Positions 1 through 12,142 of a stretch of 64,000 bases of DNA are shown here, piece after piece. The stretch is from Porogramme epimiltina (taxonomy: Eukaryota > Basidiomycota > Agaricomycetes > Polyporales > Polyporaceae): contig FTLJ01000004.1 in assembly GCA_900155495.1 (NCBI GenBank), positions 33,629 through 97,628 on the forward strand, in the 5' to 3' direction. Position 1 is the stretch's first letter. Each line of letters starts with the position of its first letter. The notes beneath the pieces were generated by a model. It was not told the origin of the DNA and ran no database searches. It saw only the letters and a program-made list of their open reading frames with translations. Position numbers and translations under genes: made by a program.

Positions 1-1367
1 CAACGACGAAAATCCAAGTCGAATAACCCTGCAAACCATATTCGATTCTCCTGCTGATCGTCGCCTTTTCTGTGGCTCATCGCAAGCAGGGGAAGACCTG
101 AGGCAGGTCCGTGGTAACGAAACTTGGAGCAAAGCGGTGGTTAGAGCGATGTCATATGCAGTGGGGTAAGTTCCTACTTCTTTATTCTGGTCAACAGATA
201 GATGACCAAACGCTTCCACAGCCTCGTCCAAGTTCGGTTCGGTTGCCGTAGAGTCTGCGGGTATGGTAAGTAGCGAGATAGTTTCGAATAAGCAACCACT
301 TACGCGTAGAGTCTGACATGGTGTAAAGGTTATCCCAGTTCTGGTGGATGGGAGGCCAATCCAGTCTCCTCCTCGTCCTGGCATAGTCGGTGGAACCACC
401 CGCAGACGATGAGGACCTAGACGGAGGACTCAAGGGAGAGGTCGAGTATGCCCATTGTGGTCCATGTGCAAGTCTATGAGCGAGTTGTTCTTGCCACTCT
501 CTAGTGGGTGTCGCAGAGGCTGCGGGGTCTGTTGTGCCATGAGTACTGCAACTTTCGGCTAACACCAGCTCAAATTGTTTACCTTGGGACACAATTTCTC
601 TGGATACTCGAGACTGCCTGCGGGAGCGTCGGTCATCCCGCACTGGGGTGTGTTGAGGTACCTCTATCAACGACGCGTAGAAGCTCTCCCTAGTTGGATC
701 TTGTTGTTGGATCATCCTACCTCCAGAACCCTGTGAGGCGGTGAGCGGACATATACAGGTGAGCACTAAAATGGACATACATATGGGCCAGCCTGCACGC
801 GATTCAGGATCGCGTTGGCGAAGGAGTCAGACCGGAGGTCGTTGATGACATCCTGGGAGCGGGGAGACTCCATGATAGTGGCGAGAATACATTCGACTTG
901 GTGCCATCGCTGCTCGATAGAATGAATGTAGCCCTTGGGGGGACCGCGTTTGAAGCTGGGGCCTAGAAGGCAGATTCGGACATGAGAATACGCAGTAACC
1001 AGTGGATTTGTGGCGGTTTCCGGGATATACCTTGGAATGTGCACGCTATGTCGGGCGCCGGGGAATCAGTGTGCCGCCGATGGATAAAGTTAGGAAATTA
1101 GGAGACTCACGTGCATTGGCGACTTCGCAGTTTTTGCACCTGTCGCTGGAGCCTACCTCGCACTTGCTCTTGATCTTCCGGCACCTATCGCACGCTAGAA
1201 GAGCGAATTCAGTAGGGATTACGTAGAGCGAGACGGTGACGGTGCCGACCGCGCGTGCCTCTCTTTATTCCGGCCTGCCTTTCGGCCGTGGGATCATTTC
1301 CAGGGTCGTCCTCTTCGGACAGGCTGACATTAGGGGGATGTTGCTCAAACTCGGGGAGTGACGCCAT
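1..1367 (-). CDS. Zn2Cys6 fungal transcription factor, 3' part cut off by window edge
   Basis: A nuclear DNA-binding regulator of the Gal4-type zinc-cluster family; its target genes cannot be told from sequence. I start it at the ATG at 1367 (MASLPEFEQ). After a basic stretch the spliced exons give the full cluster C-x2-C-x6-C-x7-C-x2-C-x6-C, beginning ACDRCRKIKSKCE. The sixth cysteine lies on a 15-base exon at 1031-1045. The linker GPSFKRGPPKGYIHSIEQRW and a following helical segment are typical of the family. Further exons give a polar, serine-rich linker (about 300-740). Near 1-110, after an intron, comes RYHGPASGLPLL, the opening of the fungal-specific middle homology region. The protein therefore continues beyond base 1 and its C-terminus is missing here. 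It is divergent from REV7 across 368 bases. An in-frame GTG at 1463 is not needed as a start. Confidence 0.82.
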
Positions 1368-1735
1368 GGCAAGTGAGGGAACGGGGCGAACGTCGGGGTT
1401 TGGGATGGGGAAGACGGTGGGCGAAGGGATAGAGGTGTGCCGGGGCTGGGTCCCATGGCGCACACCTATGCCCTCGAGAGAGGTCCCTATTCACTCGCGG
1501 TGACATCACCGAATCCGACCGCTGCTGGAACTCGGTGGGCCAGGACGAGGCCCCTACGTCAATCGGTGGCGCGTAGACTCCGTCACGTGGCCGTGCCTCT
1601 CGACTAGAGCGCGCCCACCCCCGTTCCGGGCTCCGACTCCCCGCAAGTTCCACTCCCCGCGCCACCCACACAGGCAGGGTTCCAACTCTGTCCATCCGTC
1701 TCCAATTCAGTCCGCACCATGACCGCAAGGGCCTG
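1368..1735. promoter_or_regulatory. shared upstream region of the zinc-cluster factor and REV7
   Basis: This is 368 bases between two divergent start codons. I see no clear TATA box. The sequence is moderately GC-rich, with pyrimidine-rich tracts on the REV7 side (about 1620-1720) that would suit a fungal core promoter. Its promoter role is inferred from position only. Confidence 0.4.
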
Positions 1736-2778
1736 ATGGCTACCGAGCTCCCTCTGACGTTCAACCGTACGTCGTTCTCCCCGTGGTTTTTTCAGGCACA
1801 TATGCTCACCCGGGTCCCCAGAAGCCGTGCGTGGCGTCACAGAATTCAGTTCGTTCTTCCTACAGAAGCCTGCAGCTATTACGGGCCCGACGGAGCCTGA
1901 CCGATCTGTGCAGTCGAAGTCGCCATTCATACCATCCTCTATGTCCGCCAGGTATACCCCGCGGAGCTCTTCGTCCGCAGAAGGAAATACAATACCCCCG
2001 TCTTCCAATCTCGGCATCCCGGGCTTAATGAATATATCGCTACCGCTGTGGAAAGCCTTTCCGAGGAGCTAATCTCGGTGGGATGGAAGCGTGCCAGACG
2101 ATTGCTTTATGAAGCTGACGTCGAGATAGGGGCATGTTGACAAGGTCATCGTTGTGATCAAGAGTGCAGATGATAAGCCTCTCGAGAGATTCATTTTCGC
2201 CATCAAGAGCACCGTATTAGATGTCGAGTCCTTCAACAAGGATACATGCGTGGAAGGGGCGATCACTGTCGGTTCACTGGGGCAATACTTCCGTTCCTTC
2301 CTCGTGAAGCTGAGTATGATCGAGGCGCAACTCGGCCAGATCGAGGCTCAAGGGGGTGAGGCGGTCATAGAACGTTCACTAAGCATATCTGAGACTGGAG
2401 CTATCCTTAGAACTATCGTTCACTATTCTCATCGAACTACACGATAATCAGGTGCCGACGGCTAGTGTTGGAGAGGTGCATCTTCAGTACACACAGCATA
2501 ACCTAACGTAGCGCTGATCAGCCAGATACGCTAGGACCCACCTCCTTGGATACCAGCGACGTCAACGCACACGACATCTGGCGTATCTGACAAGGCCGAG
2601 CTTCATATGGTCCGCGCAGTCGATACCGGTGTTATCAACGTACGCGCTGTTCCACATTATGCATAATGTCTCCACTGACGTGACCTAGGTATCACTTGCA
2701 GTGCAAGAATCGGAGCATAAGTTAAATCTCAATAAGGAACCTGTGCCTGATACGAAAGGAAAGGCGAAGGCGACGTAA
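1736..2778 (+). CDS. REV7: REV7/MAD2B HORMA-domain protein, subunit of DNA polymerase zeta
   Basis: Rev7 is the HORMA adaptor that binds the Rev3 catalytic subunit in error-prone translesion synthesis. Seven exons can be read: 1736-1766, 1822-1848, 1914-2077, 2130-2355, 2411-2475, 2535-2639 and 2689-2778. They join in frame to about 235 residues, normal for the family. Family-like stretches include [11 protein letters not shown] near the N-terminus, [19 protein letters not shown], then [17 protein letters not shown], then [20 protein letters not shown] and [20 protein letters not shown]. The C-terminal safety-belt part reads [16 protein letters not shown] and then [14 protein letters not shown]. 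The first two exons are only 31 and 27 bases. The gene is convergent with SNX4, whose stop lies 111 bases on. A long reverse-strand reading frame over 1604-2017 is only its shadow. Confidence 0.9.
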
Positions 2779-2888
2779 AATTCGGCGTTCTTCACACGCC
2801 AGAGGTGGTGAATAGCTCGATAACAGTGTACGTTAATAAAGAATGCAACTATCAGTACAGAGGGCAGCGACTCAAGAAGTCCGTATGA

Positions 2889-4734
2889 TTAAACGTCCAC
2901 TCGTATGCGTTGAATAACAGGTATAATCCTCTCCCATTCCTCCATGGCCTGTCGGGGAGTAGATGACGTCAGTGCTCGCCTGCTTCCCCGGGAGAACGTT
3001 ACGTACCGCCTTGTAAAACTCGATCTGCCCGTCAGCGTAGCTCCCAAGCATTTCCTTCATCTCCGCCTCCTTCGCACGCTGGAAAACCTTCTGCTCACGC
3101 AGGGTCTCGTCGCTGAATTGGTCCGAAGTCTCGTGCGCGGTCTGGACGGCGTCTTGAAGCTGGCGCGGCCGTACGGGGTCAGTCTGACGAATCGCGTTTG
3201 ACACGCCCACACACACCTCCTTGATCTTCACGTCCAGCTTACGCATCCGCTCGACCCGGCTGCGGTCGTCGTCCGCGCCGCGAATGGCATCGACCCTATC
3301 CCGAAGGTACGCGCCCAGCCCCAGCCCGGTGCTCCCAGCCCGACCGCTGATCACCGCTGCGAGGCGGTCCCGCTCCGCAGTGACGTGCGAGAGGTACTCC
3401 GAAAGTTCTTCGAAGTCCATCTGCTTCTGGTCCCGCAACTTGAGCACTGCCCGGTTCGCGTGCGAGTATTGTAGTATCGCGTGCAGGTGTACCAGGAAAG
3501 GGTCCGTTGTCATTTGGGTCTGTACGCCGTCAAGTCAACGCGTGTTCTATCTTGGGCGAGGAGCCCACTTACATTATGCCGCAGCAAAGCGGAGAATTCC
3601 AATAGGGTGTTCGAGAAGTGGTTCAGGGGGTCGGTGATACCAGACTCCAGGAACCCAAGGCCCTGCACGGCAACCGCAAGGTCATGGTAGTCCCCCGTGA
3701 GATCTTCACCCGGTTCGGGATTGCCGTCTCCTTTAGCCTCAGATACTTGCACGCACAAGAGTAGGATCTAGCAGCGAAGGGAGGGGTACTCACCATTCGT
3801 CCGGTTCCGTACACGGTTGAAGATCCGTTCTGAAAGCGTGATTCCCTCTTCGAACTTGTCGACGTGCTCACGCATGGCGAGGAATCGCTCGTCCGGCTTG
3901 CGGACGCGCGAGAACGCGTTGAGGAGGCTGTCGGAGATACTGTCTATGACACCAGACGATCCCTCGGGTATTGGCGGATGTGCGACATGTTGGTGCATGA
4001 TGACATGCTGCGCGGGTTGAGAGAGTGGCATGATAAAAGACTGATATAGCGTACCCATTCCGTGGACTCAAAGAAGGCTCTTAGGAGTGTGCTCCTTTGG
4101 AGGGTAGGGTGGCGAGCTAGTCGTTGGAGGAAGAGATGTAGGCTGCACAACATTAAGGGGTTGTTGCACTGGAACCATACAAGCACTCACTCTGCTCGCC
4201 TCCGCTCCATGAATTCTGGACTGAACCTGTCGCCAGTGACATATTCTGCAGAATAGGTTAGGCGACCAATATTGACAATAGACGGTGGACTGACCGAGTC
4301 TATGCTTATCCGGTAAAGGGGGTACGACACATGCTGAGAAATCCTTCGCGAGATGCGTGCGCAGGAATACAAAGTCTGTAAACCGCCTCCGGGCGGAAGG
4401 AGCTGGGGTGGAGAAGATGGGAAGGTTCGTCTTGGTGCACTTTAGCCCTTCGGGATATTAGAAAGATGAACTAATAGGGACCGACCTTTGCGGACACGAG
4501 GTAGGAGACATAGGCATCCTTTGTCTCCGCGAGCTCCTTGACTGGATCCTTCACAGTAGTGATGAGATATCCCTCCCATTTCGGATCGTGTGGACTGCGT
4601 CCGTCCTCGCTCTCGGAGGTACTCTGCCTGAACCCGGGTCCCGAAGTGGTCGTAGATGGGCCCTCGAAGGTGATGGGCGCGGGGGGCGACTCCCAGGTGA
4701 CACTGTCGAAGACGTCGTCGTCGTCGCCGAGCAT
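2889..4734 (-). CDS. SNX4: sorting nexin SNX4/Atg24, PX-BAR protein
   Basis: It binds phosphatidylinositol 3-phosphate on endosomes and shapes recycling tubules; the yeast homolog Snx4/Atg24 is needed for retrieval of SNAREs and for selective autophagy. The start ATG at 4734 has a good context (CCACC before it). The first exon is acidic, then WEGYLITTVKDPVKELAETK leads into the PX domain. Later exons give EYVTGDRFSPEFMERRRAE and LARHPTLQRSTLLRAFFEST. The BAR region follows: LKLRDQKQMDFEELSEYLS, then GLGLGAYLRDRVDAIRGADD and FSDETLREQKVFQRAKEAEM. An intron after FYKA restores the conserved end MEEWERIIPVIQRIRVDV, with its stop at 2889-2891. Without that splice the frame reads on to an unrelated tail ending at 2872. 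Confidence 0.92.
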
Positions 4735-4935
4735 GGTGGTGGTGACGCTGGGGGAAGAGGGCGGGTGCGCACGACTGCGCGGGGGAAGCGATGCGAGTAC
4801 GTGTGGCGGATGGGCGGCTCAGTGCGACGTCAGAGCCGGAATCGGTGTCCATGCGCAGTCTCACCCTCGCCCTCGCCTCACGCGTCTCCCGGTCAACAAC
4901 CGTCAACACTTTCCTTTACACCCTCACCGACCGCC

Positions 4936-7324
4936 ATGGTCCGTCTACGATCATGGCTTCCGTTCTGTTCCTTCCTCTTCGCTGCATCCGCCGCGGCGGC
5001 GTACGAGGTCCCCATAGCCGACACCGATTATGACCGTCAAGTTTGTTCAGGGATGTGGGGAGGCAAGAACACATACATTAATGGTAAGCACGCACTCGTA
5101 GCTCCTACCGTCCATTGCGCGTCCTCAACCGAAGTAATAGTAACATTCAATACCGCCTCACATGGCCAACTGGCTACCGTCATATACGAATGGGGGGACG
5201 TCGACTACCTTGGCGTATGGGACACGTCGCGGTCCGAGGACCTACCCGTGAGCTACTACCACCCGCTCTCAGTTTATCTCCTAAGCACGCCGCAAGTAGA
5301 AGATATACGTCTGCACATCTGACGCAATGCGCGGGGGATTCTGCAACAACTCGGAACTCGGCAAATTCATAATCAAGCTGCCCAATGGAACCTCCATGAA
5401 CGATACCAGTTTCTGGTCAGCAAGACTTGCGTTCTCTCAGGGTAATACCTCCGAGTCCACCGGCTCAGAAGTCTCCATTGGCGGCTTTTGGAACAATCCC
5501 GCAGGCAACCCAACACCCCCGGATTCCAACTACTCTTCACCATGGCGGAGGGACACACACCATTATGCCCGGCAAAGCGGTGCCTCTCTGAATCCCAGCC
5601 CCTCTGCAATCTTGACCTATAAGGAGCCGATTCAATACCTTGTGCGGAAGACTGGATACTACTGTGTTGGTGCGTTGTTTGTCTAGGCATGAAGCCACAC
5701 TACTCAACGCACACTCCAGCCACGGTCCCCATCACTGTTCTGTCTTCAAACACCGTTCGTCAGGCCGCTACCGACGTGCCGTACCATCCGGCGTACAACG
5801 GCACGGTGTTTTTCCGGAATACATTCGATGGCCAGCTTCCTGCGTCGGATTATCCCAAAGTCAACGTATGCGCGTTCACACTTCAGATTCAACGCTCCCT
5901 CCTGCTGACAACTTATTGTAGTTTTACTTCTCAATGTTCCTCGTGTATTGTCTCCTGGGGATCGGATGGGGCTGGTTGTGCTACAAGAACGTTCAGGACT
6001 TACTTCCCATTCAGGTAGACTATCGCACAAATTCTCCTTCATGCCAAGCTTACCCCCTTGCAGTACTATCTTTCCGGGCTACTCGGGTTCCTAATTATTG
6101 AAATGCTTGCGAACTGGGGTAAGGCCATTTGCAACATAGCTTACTGTCCCTAATCAAATGCCTGTTCAGCCTACTACCGGTATCTTAATGCACACGGCGA
6201 GGGTACCGCTTCAACAGTGTTCCTCATAGTCGGTACGTTGGTTCTCCAAAGAGTCTGGATTCTGAGGGAGCTGACAATTTCCATGTAGTGGCCATTCTTG
6301 ACGCAGGGAGAAACGCATTGTCGTTCTTCTTGCTTCTAGTTGTTTCTCTTGGGTTGAGCGTGGTCAAAGAGTCGCTCGGCAAGCTGATGATCAAGTGTCA
6401 GCTCCTTGCTGGAGCACATTTTGTCTTCGGAGGTAAATCCTTAAGAAAAAACATCGCCTCATTGACTCACGCAAGCTATCTAGTGTTGTATGCAGTCGGC
6501 ATCGTTGAGCTGGAGCTTGAATCAAGCTCCGCGTTCATTCTTCTCCTCTTCGTCATTCCTTTGGCCCTCACCCTCAGTGGATTCCTGCTCTGGATTATCT
6601 ATTCGTTGAATGGTGCAGCCTGCCTCTACTTCGCCCGTCGTCTCCCACACTGACGCCAGACGTCTAGCAACGATCGCACAGCTTGCTGCGCGGAAACAGC
6701 GTTACAAGCTATCTATGTTCGTGTGGCTCCACCGCATGCTCCTGATGACTGTTGTGGTCATCGCAGTTTTCTTCGTGGTGTCCACGATGACCTTCTCAGG
6801 CCGACTCGCTGAAGGTAGGAACAAATGCATTGCTCACCTCTCGTTCACCGCTTACATGTGTAACCTAGACTACGGCTCCAAGTCATGGAAGTCCCAATGG
6901 TGGCTTTTGGACGGCTGGCTGTGCCTTCTCTATCTGGTTGACTTCGTAGCCATCGGCTGGATGTGGCGCCCGTCACCGAACAACAGAAGATATGTTAATT
7001 TTTCTTACTCTCTAGCTTCTCTGAGCTTATTTTTCTGCCCTTACGCTCGCTATGTTCGACGAGCTTGCCCAAGATGAAGAAGATGCAGAAGATTACGACC
7101 TCGAGAGCCTCGAACGCCGCACAGAAGCTCGTGGGTTCAGGGAAGACGATGATGCAGCCACCCTTGTTGGCCGTGGGGGCGTTGGTGACGACGCAGTCGT
7201 GTTTGAGATCGGCGACGAGGACGGTGCAGGAAGTGACGATGAAGATGCCGCACCCAAAAAGCGTCGCGGGGAGCAGCATGACGGTGACATGCACGAGCGG
7301 GAGGGGTTGATGAAGGACGATTAG
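4936..7324 (+). CDS. Ptm1/GPR107-type GOLD-domain seven-transmembrane protein
   Basis: A member of the lung seven-transmembrane receptor family (yeast Ptm1, human GPR107/108 and TMEM87), which act in Golgi and endosome transport. The start at 4936 opens a signal peptide (MVRLRSWLPFCSFLFAASAA). A lumenal domain with paired cysteines follows over about 5030-5880. Hydrophobic segments run through 5920-7000, spread over several exons. The central motif LGLSVVKESLGKLMIKCQLL and the following HFVFGG are the family signature. The cytosolic tail is acidic, beginning FDELAQDEEDAEDYDLESLE, and has a stretch of basic residues near its end. The stop at 7322-7324 lies 98 bases from the end of the convergent RPB2 gene. 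The intron count (at least eight) was judged by eye, so internal borders are approximate. Confidence 0.85.
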
Positions 7325-7422
7325 CTTAGCTACACATATGGATCCATATCTAATAAAGCATCTGTAGAGTACACGCATATCATCTCTGACCTGGGCAGGC
7401 CATCAGCGGAGGAGTCCATACA

Positions 7423-10400
7423 TCAATCCCGAATACGCCCTGTAGACGTTGTGTATAGCCGGGCCGCGATGTTCATACTTTGCAATTCCTGATATCGTCG
7501 TCGTTATTTAAGGTCACTGGACATTGTAATAGAAGTCATTTACCTGGAAGAGCAGCTTGGCTGCGTAAGGAATATAGATCTGTGAACATGCTGTCTTGTT
7601 CTTGCACGCGCGACACTCGAAGGTTTGCTTTTTCTGTGCAAGATGTTAGTAATTAGTCCTAGGCATCGCTTCCCGTTTACGCACCAAATTCGCGATAGCT
7701 GTCAGGCCACAGCTGCGAAATTAGGGGATTAGCAAGGGGTATTTCGCGACGACCAGTGTGACGCACATCTCGCAAACGTGTAACCGGTAGGCGTCGCTGG
7801 CCTCGAACAAACGTTCCTTCAAGAACGCGGCCACACCATGAGAAATCATACAATCGCGCTCCATCTCTCCGAATCGCAGACCACCGTCACGACTACGACC
7901 TTCGACAGGCTGGCGAGTGAGGATCTGAACAGGACCGCGCGCGCGGGAGTGGATCTTGTCGTCGACCATGTGCTTGAGGCGCTGATAGTACGTGGGACCG
8001 AGATAGACCTGCGCCTGGAGCTTGCGGCCTGTGTGGCCGTGGTACATGATCTCCAGACCACGAGACTGGTAGCCTTTCTGGCGGAGGAACTGAGAGACGG
8101 ACTCGACAGTGAGGTCCGTAAATGGTGTCGCGTCACCCTCGTTTCCGATGAGTGTCGCAACCTTGGAAAGTAGACACTCTACCAAGTGCCCGATGGTCAT
8201 ACGAGACGGGATGGCGTGGGGGTTGATGATGATGTCGGGTGTGATGCCCTCTGCGGTGAATGGCATGTCCTCCTGGCGGTACGTGATGCCAATTGTACCC
8301 TTCTGCCCGTGACGAGAGGCGAACTTGTCACCAATCTGTGGGATACGTGTAGAACGAACGCGAATCTTGACAAACTTCTGACCCTCCGCGTTGGTCGTAA
8401 GTAGCACCTGATCTACGATGCCTTGCTCAGTACTCTTGAGAGGCGTCGAGACATCACGCTTCGTGTGTCCTCTTGTACGCTGACCGAGCTCTTCACTGTC
8501 CGGGGGGATCGGCGCAGTCTTGCCAATAATGATATCCTCGCCATTGACGTTCGTTCCAGGTGCAATGAGACCGTCGTCCTCGAGCTTGTCGTAGGTTCCA
8601 TGTTTCATGCGCAGCGTGGTATCACGTGTCGGCTTCTCAAACTCCTCCAGCTGTTGCACGCCGCTCTTCTTCTCCAAGTCCATGTAGCTGCGGTAATAGA
8701 TACTACGGAACAGGCCACGGTCGATGGAGGATTGGTTCATGATGACGGAATCTTCTTGATTGTACCCGCTATAACAAAGGATTGCAACGACGGCGTTCTG
8801 TCCGGCAGGGAGTTCCCGGAAGCGGAGATACTCCATGGATCGGGTAGTCGCCAGAGGCTTCTGAGGGTAGTACAAGATGTTCGCCATCGTGTCCATCCGA
8901 ATGAGGAAATTGGTAAGGAAGATGCCCATCGCCTGTTTACCCATGGCGGACTGGTAGGTGTTACGAGGAGACTGTATAGACAATTAGTCCAAGTAACATC
9001 TGAGGAAGCGGGACCGTGCTTACCTGATTGTGGTCAGGGAAAGGAATAATACTTGCGCACACGCCCAAGATCATGCTTGGATGGATCTCGCAATGTGTCC
9101 ACGTATGTGTGTTCGTCGGCGCTTTGAGGCGTGCAGAAGGATCGGCATTCTCCTCATCCACGTGTGTATCGATGCCCTTAGCCTGTAGCCTAGAGTTCTC
9201 CAAATCTTCAGGCGTCATACAGATCATGACAGTTTCCTCTTCTTCGGCATCCAGAAGCTCGATAACGCCCTCTTTAATGAGCGATTCCCAGGTGTATGGA
9301 GGATTAAGATCCTTCCCTTCTGCCAGTTTCTCGATATGCCTCTTCTGTACGAGGAGCTGCTGATCCTCGACGATGAAAAGGGGTCGACAAACACGGCCAG
9401 CATCGGTGTAAAGACGAAGTTCGAGCTCTCGGATGTCCCGGACGACGGAGACTTCGCAGTTGATGTCATCCTTGCGACGAAGTTTCCGCAGTGTCCTGAC
9501 GAGCTGCGCTGGGTCGCGGTGTACGCCCATCCAGACGCCGTTTACGAACACCTTCGTTGGAGGGACAGCTGAGTGCACGTTCTCCTCGAACGACTCCAGA
9601 CCCCACTCCTCCAAGAATTCGATTACGGGTGCAGAAAGCGTTCCGACGGAGATGCAAGACATGAGGGAAAGGTTCTTCACAAGACCGCAGGCCTGCCCTT
9701 CTGGTGTTTCTGCAGGACATACCATGCCCCAATGAGTGTTGTGCAACTGTCGAGGTTTCGCGATCTTGCCCTCGCGACCAAGCGGCGTGTTACACCGGCG
9801 CAAATGGGACAGCGTTGATGCGTACGTGTAACGATTAAGCACCTGCGAGACGCCAGCCTTCGACGACATCGACTTCTTCTGGTCGCCCCAGTTCCCAGTG
9901 GCAAGGGAGTACTTCAAACCGTTTGTAATGGTGTTGTGCTTGACAGCAAGTGATAGGTTGAACTCCTTGTGAGTCTCCACGCACTGTTATTGCAGTGTTA
10001 GTAGTGGAACAAGGGTGAAGAGGGTCTATGAATACGCGCCTTTTGGAGATAACGATAAACGTCTTTGGTCAGCTTGCGGAAAAGCATGCGGAAAAGGTTA
10101 GACAATAGAGGTCCCGCGAGGTCGAGTCGTTTCTTGCCGAAGTGATCACGGTCGTCGAGGTCCCTCCGTTCGAGTGCAGCCAGGAGGAGACGATGGACCA
10201 TGTAACCAAAGAAGTAGGCTTTCTTTGATTCTGAGCCCTCCGCCATGGAGATGTGGGGTAACATCTCTTTCTGCAGGATTTCCTGGGCGTAGCGCAGACG
10301 TCGCTCGCGGTTAAGGCCTGTCGTAGTTCCACGGTTGCCGATATAGTCGAGTGCAATCTACAGGGTGTTAGCTTACAATCACATAACGGCCATGTTTTTT

Positions 10401-11580
10401 CTCTACGTACTTCACGATCCTGGATGACAAAACCTTCGTCAATGCACGGCTTCAACATTTCGAGCATTTGGTTGTCCTGCATGTCGTAACAGATATGCTC
10501 GAGAATGTCGCGGTCAGAGATGACACCCAGAGCACGGAAGACGACCCAAATCGGGATGTCGACCTTGATGTAGGGTATCGTCGCCTTCATGACATTACCC
10601 AACTGCAATGTATGGTCCAGCGATACTATAAGAGCGAGCAAGATCCTTGACCACGTACCGTGCGCTCCTGGCTTCGATGATATAGCTTCACTTGGAACTG
10701 GCTGATTGTCTTACCACCTTTCTCCACGGCACTCCGGATCTCCGCCAGGAAGCTGATGGGAGACGGTTGTGCTTTCGCGAAGACATAGACGTGATTTGTA
10801 GCCATTCGCTCCTGCGCAATGAGGACTTTCTCTGAACCGTTGATGATGAAGTATCCTCCCGAGTCGTAAGGACACTCGTTGAGAGCGAAAACCTCCTTTT
10901 CGGCGAGGCCGTTGAGGATGCAGAATGTTGACCGCAGCATGATAGGCACCTGCGCGCGAGACCATGATGAAAAAGGCTGCCGTCTGCTTCAGTAAGTAGC
11001 ACGTACCTTCCCTATCCACACCTTCCTCGACTCGTCCGTCCTATCCTCCTGCTCCGTCTCCCACATCATGTCACCCGTTGCACTATCTGGGTCCTCCCGC
11101 CCCAGCAGCACCTTCTTCGTGATCTCTACGTAGAGTGGCGCAGAGTAGGTGAGGTTACGCAAACGGGCCTCCTGGGGGAACATGGGAACGACCGTGCCAT
11201 CCGCTTCGGTAATGGTAGGCCTTGAGAGATAGATTTGCCCAAACTTGATCTCGTAGCGACGTGTCACATCCGCATCGTGTCCCGTATGCTGGTCCGCCTG
11301 GTCGAGGATGAGGTCCGCGTTCTCGTCCACTAACTCCTGCATGGTGTTTTGAACGAACTCGTCGAAGGAGTCTAGCTGCTGCCTAACGAGGCCCTTTTGG
11401 TCGAAGAAGCTGGAGATGACCGACCAGCAGTCTTCCTGGGTGATCTCCTCATACTCCTCTGCTTCACCGTCCAGACCATAACCATCATCGTAGTAGTTCG
11501 ACTGCGAAAGCTCGAATTCTTGAGGGAATGAAATGAGTACTAAGTCAATACGCAGGCAAATGAATCACACCTTGGCTCAT
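7423..11580 (-). CDS. RPB2: RNA polymerase II second-largest subunit RPB2
   Basis: Core catalytic subunit of RNA polymerase II in the nucleus. From the ATG at 11580 a short first exon (MSQ) splices to an acidic N-terminus ([15 protein letters not shown]). The protrusion has [20 protein letters not shown], the lobe and fork follow, and [19 protein letters not shown] lies in the central region. The hybrid-binding domain contains [20 protein letters not shown] and [13 protein letters not shown]. The C-terminal clamp carries the zinc ribbon: [13 protein letters not shown], then ECRACKNKT. Two short introns interrupt this end, so the naive stop near 7721 is false. The true end reads [14 protein letters not shown] with TGA at 7423-7425. 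About ten introns are visible. RPB2 is single-copy and strongly conserved, so this call is very secure. Confidence 0.97.
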
Positions 11581-12142
11581 TTTGGATGGGGAAGAAAAGG
11601 AGAACGGGAAGACACGCGGGGGAAGTGTTCGGGAAGTAGAAGAATTCTAACTTCACCGGGTACGGTCGTATCGCGAACCGAGAGGTTACTCCAGAGTTTC
11701 CCGGACAACAAGTTCAGCAGCAGGACGACAGAGTGGGTCAAACAAGCAGGACGACGTGGAGGATGGCGACAAACGACGCCGAGGCCACACTCGAACGCGT
11801 TCACGCTGACCAATGTATTAAGCGCCCGCCTTGTATATAAGCGCGTATGTCCATTTCTGCCGTGCTGGAGTCAACAACATTGAACAATAACCCTGACATC
11901 CTTCAGTGCTCTTTTGCCCTTCACTTCTAATAATCGCCCCGAACGATCTACACCACTCCAATAGCAGGTTGTATAGCTGCATTGCGTGCTCCTACTCCCA
12001 TATCACACTCAGCTAGTATCCCCGATCTTATATTCCGAACCGTCTTAAACTGACTCTTCTCCGACCATTTTCCCCATCTTCTTGCCTAGCTCAAAGTGGC
12101 TAAAGCATACCACATGTGCTATCACATTGCTACTGTCATTTT
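11581..12142. other. intergenic: RPB2 upstream region and downstream flank of the fructosamine kinase gene
   Basis: Both neighbours are on the minus strand, so this should hold the RPB2 promoter and the terminator of the kinase gene. About 11870-12140 is pyrimidine-rich on the plus strand. A TATATAA at 11834-11840 reads on the plus strand, where no gene follows closely. I find no convincing coding sequence. Confidence 0.4.

Noticed and set aside
1604..2017. Minus-strand frame of 137 residues upstream of the zinc-cluster factor
   Set aside because: It overlaps the first three exons of REV7 on the opposite strand, and the REV7 exons have clear family matches and splice sites. This frame has none.
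11834..11840. Perfect TATATAA on the plus strand
   Set aside because: No plus-strand gene starts within 1.8 kb downstream; RPB2 and the fructosamine kinase gene are both on the minus strand.
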